64,000 bases of DNA. Source: Pseudomonas antarctica. Its GTDB lineage: Bacteria > Pseudomonadota > Gammaproteobacteria > Pseudomonadales > Pseudomonadaceae. Within the stretch, counting starts at the first letter, position 1. Each line of letters opens with the position of its first letter. Shown in pieces: positions 54,664 through 62,441 of the stretch. The DNA lies in NCBI RefSeq assembly GCF_001647715.1, contig NZ_CP015600.1, positions 4,526,001 to 4,590,000 on the forward strand, in the 5' to 3' direction. The notes under the pieces are model-generated. The model did no database searches and was not told where the DNA came from. It worked only from the letters and a program-made list of their open reading frames with translations. A program made the translations under genes and the position numbers.

Positions 54664-57600
54664 ATGACGCTGTCCAGCGGGCTGATCGCCGCCGTTGCCT
54701 TGGCCTATATGGCCATTATGTTTGCCATCGCCTTCTACGGTGACCGCCGCCACGCGCCGCTGCCACCACGGGTGCGCGCCTGGGTGTACAGCCTTTCTCT
54801 GGCCGTCTACTGCACCAGTTGGACCTTCTTCGGCGCTGTAGGCCAGGCCGCCGAACAACTGTGGGCATTTTTACCGATCTACTTGGGACCGGTCCTGCTG
54901 CTGGTGCTGGCACCGTGGGTGCTGCAGAAGATGATTCTGATCAGCAAGCAGGAAAACATCACCTCCATTGCTGACTTTATCGCCGCGCGCTACGGCAAGT
55001 CCCAGTCCCTGGCGGTGGTGGTGGCGCTGATCTGCCTGGTTGGCGTACTGCCCTACATCGCCCTGCAACTCAAAGGCATCGTGCTCGGCGTGAACCTGTT
55101 GATCGGTTCCGGCCCCGACACCACCGGCACCCGCGCTCAAGACACCGCGCTGATTGTGTCGCTGGTTCTGGCGCTGTTCACCATCGTGTTCGGTACCCGC
55201 AACCTCGATGCGACCGAACACCACCGAGGCATGGTGCTGGCGATTGCGTTTGAATCCCTGGTCAAACTGTTCGCCTTTCTCGCCGTCGGCGCGTTTGTGA
55301 CCTACGGCCTGTACGACGGTTTCGGCGACCTGTTCAGCCAGGCGATGCTCGAACCACGCCTGGAGGAATACTGGAAAGAAACCATCAACTGGCCGTCGAT
55401 GGTGGTGCAAACCGGTGTGGCGATGATGGCAATCATCTGCCTGCCCCGGCAGTTTCACGTCACCGTGGTGGAGAACATCGACCCGCAGGATTTGCGCCTC
55501 GCCAAGTGGGTGTTCCCGGCGTACTTGATCCTCGCCGCGCTGTTCGTCATTCCCATCGCACTCGGCGGCAAAATGCTATTGCCTGGCTCGGTATTACCGG
55601 ACTCCTACGTCATCAGCCTGCCCATGGCACAGGCGCATCCAGCCCTCGCTGTGCTGGCATTTATCGGCGGCGCATCGGCGGCTACCGGCATGGTGATTGT
55701 CGCGAGTATTGCGCTGTCGACCATGGTTTCCAACGACATGTTGCTGCCCTGGCTGCTGCGGCGCTCCAGCGCTGAGCGGCCGTTTGAAGTGTTTCGCCAT
55801 TGGATGCTGTCGGTACGCCGGGTCAGCATTGTGATCATCCTGTTGCTGGCCTACGTGAGCTATCGCCTGCTTGGCTCCACCGCGAGCCTGGCGACCATCG
55901 GCCAGATCGCTTTCGCCGCCGTGACCCAACTGGCCCCGGCGATGCTCGGCGCGCTTTACTGGAAGCAGGCCAACCGGCGTGGCGTGTTTGCCGGATTGGC
56001 GGCCGGCACCTTTTTGTGGTTCTACACATTGGTCCTGCCGGTGACGGCGAAAAGTCTCGGCTGGTCGTTCAGCCTTTTCCCCGGGCTGACGTGGATGCAT
56101 TCGCACCCATTTGGTTTATCCGTTAACTCGCTCACGCTGGGCACCGTGTTTTCCCTGGCGGGTAACTTCACGTTGTTTGTCTGGGTCTCGATGCTGTCGC
56201 GCACACGCGTTTCCGAGCATTGGCAGGCCGGGCGTTTTATCGGCCAGGAAATCAGCCAGCGCGCCAGTGCTCGCTCGATGTTGTCAGTGCAAATCAGCGA
56301 CTTACTCAGCCTCGCCGCACGCTTTGTCGGTGAAGAACGCGCCCAGCAGAGTTTTATCCGCTTTGCCTATCGCCAAGGCAAAGGGTTCAACCCCAACCAG
56401 AATGCCGATAACGATTGGATCGCCCACACCGAACGGCTCTTGGCCGGTGTGCTCGGTGCATCGTCGACACGCGCTGTAGTAAAAGCCGCGATTGAAGGGC
56501 GGGAAATGCAGCTGGAGGACGTCGTACGGATCGCCGACGAAGCCTCCGAGGTGCTGCAGTTCAACCGTGCGCTGCTACAGGGCGCCATCGAAAACATCAC
56601 CCAAGGCATCAGCGTGGTCGACCAGTCACTCAAGCTGGTGGCCTGGAACCGGCGCTACCTGGAGCTGTTCAACTACCCGGAAGGTTTGATCAGTGTCGGG
56701 CGACCAATTGCCGACATCATTCGCTACAACGCCGAACGCGGCCTGTGCGGGCCGGGCGAAGCCGAAGTGCACGTAGCCCGACGCCTGCACTGGATGCGCC
56801 AGGGTCGCGCCCACACGTCCGAGCGCTTGTTCCCGAATGGGCGCGTGATTGAGCTGATCGGCAACCCGATGCCCGGCGGCGGGTTTGTCATGAGCTTCAC
56901 GGACATCACCGCATTCCGGGAAGCCGAGCAGGCACTGACCGAGGCCAACGAGGGCCTTGAACAACGGGTGACCGAGCGCACCCATGAACTGTCTCAACTG
57001 AATGTGGCGCTCACCGACGCCAAAGGCGTGGCCGAATCCGCCAGCCAGTCGAAGACGCGCTTTCTGGCAGCGGTGAGCCATGACCTCATGCAACCGCTGA
57101 ACGCCGCACGGCTGTTCTCCGCCGCCCTCTCCCACCAGAACGACGGTTTGTCCAGGGAGGCGCGGCAGTTGGTGCAGCACCTGGACAGCTCGCTGCGCTC
57201 CGCCGAAGACTTGATCAGCGACCTGCTGGATATCTCGCGCCTGGAAAACGGCAAGATCAACCCGCAGCGACAGCCTTTTGTACTCAATGAACTGTTCGAC
57301 ACCCTGGGCGCGGAATTCAAGGCGCTGGCCCACGAGCAAGGCCTGCGTTTTCGCCTGCGCGGCAGTCGTCTGCGGGTGGACAGCGACATCAAATTACTGC
57401 GCAGGATCTTGCAGAATTTTCTGACCAATGCATTCCGCTATGCCGACGGCCCAGTGCTACTTGGAGTCCGCCGGCGCAAGGGCGAACTGTGCCTGGAGGT
57501 CTGGGACCGTGGCCCTGGCATTCCGCTGGATAAACAGACGGTCATCTTCGAAGAATTCAAGCGCTTGGACAGCCACCAGACACGCGCGGAAAAAGGTCTG

Positions 57601-58134
57601 GGCCTGGGCCTGGCGATCGCAGACGGCCTGTGCCGTGTTCTGGAACATAAACTGAGCGTGCGCTCGTGGCCGGGCAAAGGCAGCGTGTTCAGCGTGAGCG
57701 TGCCACTGGCGCGCAACCAGGCCAGCCCGCAGGTCAAGACCGCGCAGGACAGTGGGTTGCCACTCAGCGGTGCGCAGGTGCTGTGCGTGGATAATGAAGA
57801 GAGCATTCTGATTGGCATGCGCAGCCTGCTGACGCGCTGGGGTTGCGAAGTGTGGACCGCCACCGACCAGGCGCAGTGTGCGGCGCTGCTGGCCGAAGGC
57901 ATACGCCCACAACTGGCGCTGGTGGATTACCACCTGGACCACGGCGAGACCGGCACCGAGCTGATGGGTTGGCTGCGGGCGCAATTGGCGGAGCCGATTC
58001 CCGGGGTGGTGATCAGCGCGGACGGACGGCCGGAGATGGTGGCCGAGGTGCATGCGGCGGGTTTGGATTACCTGGCCAAGCCGGTGAAGCCTGCGGCGTT
58101 GCGTGCGCTGTTGAGTCGGCACCTACCTCTGTAG
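54664..58134 (+). CDS. SSS-transporter/PAS/histidine kinase/receiver hybrid
   Basis: A 1156-aa sensor in the CbrA/NahK style. Residues about 1-500 form a sodium:solute symporter-like domain with 12-13 membrane segments; then a PAS domain (about 645-765), a coiled coil, a kinase core with H-box VSHDLMQPLNAARLF (His near 806), a HATPase domain (GPGIPLDKQ, GLGLGLAI) and a C-terminal receiver (LALVDYHLDHGE, Asp near 1088). The start at 54664 has GGAG 5 nt upstream. The cognate partner is not in the window; a relay through an Hpt protein such as HptB is possible but not shown. Confidence 0.93.
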   Translation: MTLSSGLIAAVALAYMAIMFAIAFYGDRRHAPLPPRVRAWVYSLSLAVYCTSWTFFGAVGQAAEQLWAFLPIYLGPVLLLVLAPWVLQKMILISKQENITSIADFIAARYGKSQSLAVVVALICLVGVLPYIALQLKGIVLGVNLLIGSGPDTTGTRAQDTALIVSLVLALFTIVFGTRNLDATEHHRGMVLAIAFESLVKLFAFLAVGAFVTYGLYDGFGDLFSQAMLEPRLEEYWKETINWPSMVVQTGVAMMAIICLPRQFHVTVVENIDPQDLRLAKWVFPAYLILAALFVIPIALGGKMLLPGSVLPDSYVISLPMAQAHPALAVLAFIGGASAATGMVIVASIALSTMVSNDMLLPWLLRRSSAERPFEVFRHWMLSVRRVSIVIILLLAYVSYRLLGSTASLATIGQIAFAAVTQLAPAMLGALYWKQANRRGVFAGLAAGTFLWFYTLVLPVTAKSLGWSFSLFPGLTWMHSHPFGLSVNSLTLGTVFSLAGNFTLFVWVSMLSRTRVSEHWQAGRFIGQEISQRASARSMLSVQISDLLSLAARFVGEERAQQSFIRFAYRQGKGFNPNQNADNDWIAHTERLLAGVLGASSTRAVVKAAIEGREMQLEDVVRIADEASEVLQFNRALLQGAIENITQGISVVDQSLKLVAWNRRYLELFNYPEGLISVGRPIADIIRYNAERGLCGPGEAEVHVARRLHWMRQGRAHTSERLFPNGRVIELIGNPMPGGGFVMSFTDITAFREAEQALTEANEGLEQRVTERTHELSQLNVALTDAKGVAESASQSKTRFLAAVSHDLMQPLNAARLFSAALSHQNDGLSREARQLVQHLDSSLRSAEDLISDLLDISRLENGKINPQRQPFVLNELFDTLGAEFKALAHEQGLRFRLRGSRLRVDSDIKLLRRILQNFLTNAFRYADGPVLLGVRRRKGELCLEVWDRGPGIPLDKQTVIFEEFKRLDSHQTRAEKGLGLGLAIADGLCRVLEHKLSVRSWPGKGSVFSVSVPLARNQASPQVKTAQDSGLPLSGAQVLCVDNEESILIGMRSLLTRWGCEVWTATDQAQCAALLAEGIRPQLALVDYHLDHGETGTELMGWLRAQLAEPIPGVVISADGRPEMVAEVHAAGLDYLAKPVKPAALRALLSRHLPL

Positions 58135-58153
58135 GAAGCCTGAACACAATAAC

Positions 58154-58228
58154 CTGTGGGAGCTGGCTTGCCTGCGATAGCAGTGGATCAGCCGCCCCCA
58201 CTACCGCAGGCACGCAAGCTCCCGCATC
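58154..58228. repeat. REPIN between the hybrid kinase and rmuC
   Basis: GTGGGAGCTGGCTTGCCTGCGATAG on the left and CCGCAGGCACGCAAGCTCCCGC on the right, with mismatches in the right arm. It lies between convergent genes. Confidence 0.82.
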
Positions 58229-58237
58229 AGCCGGGCT

Positions 58238-59731
58238 CTATTCCGGCAGATGCGCCACACCGTCTGCATCCGTCATCGCCCGTTCAAGCAAATCAGCCGG
58301 CAGGCTTTTACTGGCGCGCGCGCCAAGCAACCTTAATTGCTCAGTACGACTGACGAGGTTTCCGCGTCCATCTGTCAGCTTGTTCCGTGCTGCACTGTAG
58401 GCTTTATCCAACTGTTGCAGACGGTTGCCTACCTCGTCCAGATCCTGGATAAACAGCACGAACTTGTCGTAGAGCCAGCCGGCCCGCTCGGCGATTTCCC
58501 GGGCGTTCTGGCTTTGGCGTTCCTGCTTCCACAGGCTGTCGATCACCCGCAGGGTGGCCAGCAAAGTGGTCGGGCTGACGATGACGATATGGCGGTCGAA
58601 GGCTTCCTGGAACAGGTTCGGCTCAGCCTGTAACGCGGCGGAAAACGCCGCCTCGATAGGTACGAACAGGAGAACGAAATCCAGGCTGTGCAGGCCGTCC
58701 AGGCGCTTGTAATCCTTGCCGGCCAAGCCCTTGACGTGATTGCGCAGGGACAGCACATGCTGCTTCAGCGCTGCCTGGCCAATCACATCATCCTCCGCCG
58801 CAACGTACTGCTGATAAGCCGTGAGGCTGACCTTGGAGTCGACCACCACCTGCTTGTCGCCGGGCAACATGATCAACACGTCCGGCTGGAAACGCTCGCC
58901 ATCCGGGCCTTTGAGGCTGACTTGGGTCTGATACTCGCGGCCTTTCTCAAGCCCCGCATGTTCCAGCACCCGCTCAAGGATCAGCTCCCCCCAATTGCCC
59001 TGGGTTTTCTGGCCCTTGAGGGCGCGGGTGAGATTGGTGGCTTCGTCGGACAGACGCAAGTTCAGTTGCTGTAGGCGTTCAAGCTCTTTGGCCAGCGAAA
59101 AACGTTCACGCGCCTCATTCTGATAGCTTTCTTCCACACGCTTTTCGAAGGACTGAATTCGCTCCTTGAGCGGATCGAGCAACTGGCCCAGGCGTTCTTG
59201 GCTGGTTTCGGCAAAACGCTGTTCGCGCTCGTCGAAGATCTTCCCGGCGAGCTCGGCGAACTGCGCGCGCAGTTCGTCACGCGAGCCCTGCAGGTCGGCA
59301 AGGCGTTGTTGATGGCTTTCCTGCTGTTCGCGCAGTTCGGCGCGCAAAGCCGCTGACAACGCGTCGAGCCGACGCAGCTCGGTTTCTTTGGCGCTGCGGT
59401 CAAGGTTCCAGGCGTGTGCCGCGTCGCGAGCGTTGTCGCGGTCGATCTGGAGCAGTTCGACCTCACGGCGCACGGCGGCCAGGTCAGCTTGTTTGGCAGC
59501 GTTGGCCTGGCTGAGGTCACTGATCTCGTCGCGGCTGGCGTCGAGTTGCGCCGCCAGCCCTTCCTGGGCCAGTTGCGCAGTGGCCAGGCGCTCTTCAAGC
59601 AACTCCCAGCCCGTCATGCGCACGGTCAGCCGCCGTTGAATCTGCCAGCATACGGCCAATAAAGGCACTGCAGCGCCAGCAAGACCCAAGGCAATACTGG
59701 TCCAGTCAAAAGCCATAGCCATTTCTGCCAT
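58238..59731 (-). CDS. rmuC: DNA recombination protein RmuC
   Basis: RmuC limits inversions at repeats and has a nuclease-like fold. The 497-aa product has an N-terminal membrane segment (about 8-28, TSIALGLAGAAVPLLAVCWQI), a long coiled coil (about 40-210) and a conserved C-domain (TQGNWGELILERVLEHAGLEKGREYQTQVS...GDKQVVVDSKVSLTAYQQY). Several N-terminal starts are possible (59731, 59719, 59713). Confidence 0.95.
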   Translation of the reverse strand: MAEMAMAFDWTSIALGLAGAAVPLLAVCWQIQRRLTVRMTGWELLEERLATAQLAQEGLAAQLDASRDEISDLSQANAAKQADLAAVRREVELLQIDRDNARDAAHAWNLDRSAKETELRRLDALSAALRAELREQQESHQQRLADLQGSRDELRAQFAELAGKIFDEREQRFAETSQERLGQLLDPLKERIQSFEKRVEESYQNEARERFSLAKELERLQQLNLRLSDEATNLTRALKGQKTQGNWGELILERVLEHAGLEKGREYQTQVSLKGPDGERFQPDVLIMLPGDKQVVVDSKVSLTAYQQYVAAEDDVIGQAALKQHVLSLRNHVKGLAGKDYKRLDGLHSLDFVLLFVPIEAAFSAALQAEPNLFQEAFDRHIVIVSPTTLLATLRVIDSLWKQERQSQNAREIAERAGWLYDKFVLFIQDLDEVGNRLQQLDKAYSAARNKLTDGRGNLVSRTEQLRLLGARASKSLPADLLERAMTDADGVAHLPE

Positions 59732-59777
59732 CACCGAAAAAGAGCAAGGTTAACCAAGCGCAGGGCTTGAGGACAGC

Positions 59778-60101
59778 TCAGTCTTCGACCTGCCCCAGTT
59801 CGCGCTGGGCGCCGCGGTCACCGGCGCGGGCGGCCAGCCGTAACAAGTCGTGGCCGATGCGACGGTCGCGGGCGTTGCCGCACTCACGGCACATCAACTG
59901 TCCCAGGCGGCTCTGTGCGGCGACCACCCCTTCACGCGCCGGCTGCTTGAGTAAGCACCCGGCAAAGTGCTTGACGCTGGTGTTATGCCCCAGGCGCGGG
60001 CTGTCGAGCAGCCACAAGGCAACTTTCAAGGAGAAACGCTTGGGTGTGGTAACAGTTTGAGGGGTGTCGGTAACAGAAGGTGATACTGAGCGAAACTTCA
60101 T
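59778..60101 (-). CDS. Small Sel1-like repeat protein
   Basis: A 107-aa product with Sel1/TPR-like helices (VAAQSRLGQLMCRECGNARDRRIGHDLLRLAARAGDRGAQRELGQ) and two Cys. A member of small Sel1-type proteins common in Pseudomonas. It lies 46 bp upstream of rmuC on the same strand and could be co-transcribed. Function unknown. Confidence 0.72.
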   Translation of the reverse strand: MKFRSVSPSVTDTPQTVTTPKRFSLKVALWLLDSPRLGHNTSVKHFAGCLLKQPAREGVVAAQSRLGQLMCRECGNARDRRIGHDLLRLAARAGDRGAQRELGQVED

Positions 60102-60562
60102 AAAGCACTGTGGGACAGAACGGAAGGCGCGCCACTCTACTCTTTTTTTCGCAGACGTAAAGCCAGAAAAAACTCACACGCCCGTTCTAGAGCAAGCGCT
60201 TGGGACAATCCACAGAAGCTGTGGATAACTCAGTGGACAACCCGCCTTGAACTCGCTCAAAGCCCCATGGAACGGGGGCCGCAGTCAAACTGACGATTTT
60301 TTCACCAATAAAAAAAAGCGATATTTTTCATTGACTTAAATTTCCATTACAGGCAAACGCCGGTGCCCCAAGGCAGTTGACCGAGTGGTTACACACCTCG
60401 CAACTAATGTGCACAAGTACCGACCCATTGGCTATATCGCGGGCGTTTTTTGCTTCAACCCGCCAAAAAAATGTTACCGACAGGCCAAACCAGTGGCCTT
60501 TTCAAAAGTGCCCGGGCTCGCCACACTGCTCGACCCAGGACGCAACCATCAGGTAGGGGCAG
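60102..60562. other. AT-richer intergenic region with DnaA-box pair
   Basis: About 460 bases without a convincing gene. It is more AT-rich than its surroundings, especially near 60300-60350, where TTGACT (minus-35-like) stands in an A/T-rich run. At 60208-60226 there is an 8-bp inverted repeat of DnaA-box type. Promoters for the flanking genes on both sides are likely here. Confidence 0.55.
60208..60228. promoter_or_regulatory. Inverted DnaA-box-like pair
   Basis: ATCCACAG-AAG-CTGTGGAT is a perfect inverted repeat; the right half extends to TGTGGATAA (60220-60228), a perfect DnaA box. It is not an origin by context (no dnaA, dnaN or box cluster). Confidence 0.5.
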
Positions 60563-60868
60563 ATGAAAGGAATCCTGTTATTCGCCTTATTGCTGCTCGC
60601 CATCTGTGCGACTTCATTGGGAATCAATGCGGCCCTGCCCTCCCCCGATGGTGCTTTGTTTGCCATCGCTATCCTGTTATCGGCAGCGTTTACCGCCGTG
60701 AGCCTGTGCATCGAGTTGGGAGAAGGCAGGATCAATGACATGCGTGACGTGGTGAAAATCATCGAGACCGGCCGCTCCTGGCGCCTTACCCTGGCGGCCT
60801 ACGGGCTGGGCTGCTCACTGGCGGCCGCCGCAACCGTGCTGGTGTATCGCGGATGGTCAGGCGGCTGA
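60563..60868 (+). CDS. Small two-helix membrane protein, unknown
   Basis: A 101-aa product with membrane segments at about 3-22 and 28-50 and a third near 78-95; the loop between carries ELGEGRINDMRDVVKIIETGRSWR. AGGGG lies just before the ATG. I do not recognise the family. It stands alone upstream of the structured leader of the next small gene. Confidence 0.7.
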   Translation: MKGILLFALLLLAICATSLGINAALPSPDGALFAIAILLSAAFTAVSLCIELGEGRINDMRDVVKIIETGRSWRLTLAAYGLGCSLAAAATVLVYRGWSGG

Positions 60869-61311
60869 TTAAAGTTTTTTGGCTAGCACACTTCCCTTCC
60901 CTGCTTCAATCCGTTACTATCCGCGGCGTTAGTACCAAGCTGAAAGTCAATTCTGGTCGAACAACTCCCTTGAACAACACGGGATCGACCACCTCGATGG
61001 TTTCCAGGTATTTCTTGCGACGGCACTGCCTTTGAACAAGCAAAGGGTGTCGCGAAGTTTCAATACTCTGACCGAACCAACCTGCAAATTGATCAGGATC
61101 TTCACCCCGGGCCCAGAACCTTTGCCCTTGTTGTGTTGCCTGCCCTCCTAAGTACCTACCTGCCAGCCCAAGCGCGCCTAACTTATTAGCGCTTCAAACT
61201 GGCTGCTTTGTTCCAGTCGGGTTCTTCGTTCGATCAATGGTGATCGACGTTACTGGAACGTTTTAACGTTGCACGGTTCTTATCCGTGTCATTTGTAGGA
61301 ACACCAATAAT
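60869..61311 (+). other. Gene-free region with structured leader RNA
   Basis: About 440 bases with no supported gene. The last 100 bases before the next gene form nested inverted repeats (see the leader feature). The left part shows no known element; a short frame at 60853-61035 overlaps the previous gene and looks like a shadow. Confidence 0.55.
61210..61288 (+). promoter_or_regulatory. Structured 5' leader hairpins
   Basis: A long hairpin has outer arms GTTCCAGT (61210-61217) and ACTGGAAC (61252-61259) and inner arms CGATCA (61231-61236) and TGATCG (61241-61246) with loop ATGG; CGT/ACG pairs extend the inner stem with one bulged T. It is followed by AACGTT-TT-AACGTT (61257-61270) and a hairpin CACGG (61272-61276)/CCGTG (61284-61288). 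The ribosome site AGGA is at 61297-61300. This is a candidate leader regulator or small RNA. Confidence 0.6.
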
Positions 61312-61536
61312 ATGTCCACTCAAATCCACACTCAGGATGCCATCCGCACCCTCACTAACGCTTTTGCACCAATGAACTGCCTGATCATGGCCGCTCGCAA
61401 AGGCTGCTTCAGCTTCACCCTGGTCAACGAACACGGCATCGCTCGTCACAGCGAACGCCTGTACCCCGATCAATACTCCAGCGCTGAACCGCTGCAGGCT
61501 GTGATCGAGCGTACCCGTCAGGCACTGGTTGCCTGA
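61312..61536 (+). CDS. Small unknown protein behind structured leader
   Basis: A 74-aa protein (MSTQIHTQDAIRTLTNAF then NCLIMAARKGCFSFTLVNEHG and C-terminal LQAVIERTRQALVA), a helix-strand-helix pattern resembling small Pseudomonas DUF families (DUF3509 or DUF1652 type from memory; not certain). No signal or membrane segment. A strong terminator follows 24 bp on, so it forms a single-gene unit. Confidence 0.72.
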   Translation: MSTQIHTQDAIRTLTNAFAPMNCLIMAARKGCFSFTLVNEHGIARHSERLYPDQYSSAEPLQAVIERTRQALVA

Positions 61537-61560
61537 TCGACCCGAGTCGCTGAAATACAA

Positions 61561-61588
61561 AAACCCTGTTTAAAAAGCAGGGTTTTTT
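61561..61588 (+). terminator. Intrinsic terminator
   Basis: AAACCCTG / CAGGGTTT (8-bp stem, A-rich 9-nt loop) followed by a T-run at 61583-61588. It ends the small gene at 61312-61536. Confidence 0.92.
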
Positions 61589-61712
61589 ATTGCCTGGCTT
61601 TTAAGTCCGGGCGTTTTGACTAAGTACGAATAGATATAAACGTTATAACTAAATGAAGAAGATGTTTTAAAAACAGTCCTTTACATCGTGAATATGACAC
61701 TACACTTCAACT

Positions 61713-61732
61713 CAAGCGGCATGATCCGCTTG
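61713..61732. promoter_or_regulatory. Inverted repeat before the phage-like gene
   Basis: CAAGCGG-CATGAT-CCGCTTG is a perfect 7-bp inverted repeat about 80 nt upstream of the start at 61813. There is no T-run, so an operator is more likely than a terminator. Confidence 0.45.
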
Positions 61733-61812
61733 CGACGAGCCTGAGTCCGATTCACCGCTGCCAAGCTCCCCCTCTCAGGTTTCGTCGACCACTTTCATGG
61801 ATTGAGGCCTGT

Positions 61813-62295
61813 ATGGGTATCGCCGCCAGCGAATTGTGTCGTTATGTGATCAGGCCGACCTTGATTTACCTCGGCCGCCATCATCCGACCGCCGAATCCC
61901 TGCTGCTGGGGATTGCCGCCAGCCAATCGGAACTTGGCTCCGCCCTGCATGACAGGCGCGGCCACGGCCTGTACAGCATCACCGAACCTCGCCACCGCGC
62001 CCTCTGGGACGAATACCTCGCTCGCGACCCCGAGCGCGCCAGCCTGGTGCGCGGCCTCGCCAGCCAGCATGCATTTCTGAGTGCACCCCAGTTGGAGCTT
62101 ACGGTGAACCTGCGTTACGCCACCGCCATCGCCTGGCTGCTGGTAGAACAGCATCGCACCACATTGCCACAGCCGGGCGACGTACTGGCCATGGCGCGTA
62201 TCTGGAAGGAAATATTTCACCCTCAAGGCCGGCTGCGAGATTTCACTCAAGCCTGGCAAACCTGTGTTTCACCCCAGAATCACGTCACTTGTTGA
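61813..62295 (+). CDS. Phage-type orphan protein, possibly lysozyme/transglycosylase-like
   Basis: A 160-aa protein. RPTLIYLGRHHPTAESLLLGIAASQSELGSALHDRRGHGLYSITEPRHRALWDEYLA recalls a family encoded in Pseudomonas prophages and pyocin clusters, where the pattern is AAESxLG...GLYQIEPATHxDIW; the assignment is from memory. GAGG lies 5 nt before the ATG. No other phage gene is near. A lysis or tail role is a guess. C-terminus has two isolated Cys. Confidence 0.65.
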   Translation: MGIAASELCRYVIRPTLIYLGRHHPTAESLLLGIAASQSELGSALHDRRGHGLYSITEPRHRALWDEYLARDPERASLVRGLASQHAFLSAPQLELTVNLRYATAIAWLLVEQHRTTLPQPGDVLAMARIWKEIFHPQGRLRDFTQAWQTCVSPQNHVTC

Positions 62296-62441
62296 TCAGG
62301 CTTTTTGCAAGATTCGGCTAAAAACGTTGATTTTGGTCGGATTGTCCTACAAAACCGCTCTATCTCCTACGTTACAACCTATAGCGCTAACTTAAAATTG
62401 TTGATACTTTCCGCAGCGGTGATCACCACGGAGTTCTAATA

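Noticed and set aside
60208..60228. Replication origin
   Set aside because: Only one good DnaA box pair and no dnaA, dnaN, gidA or box cluster nearby.
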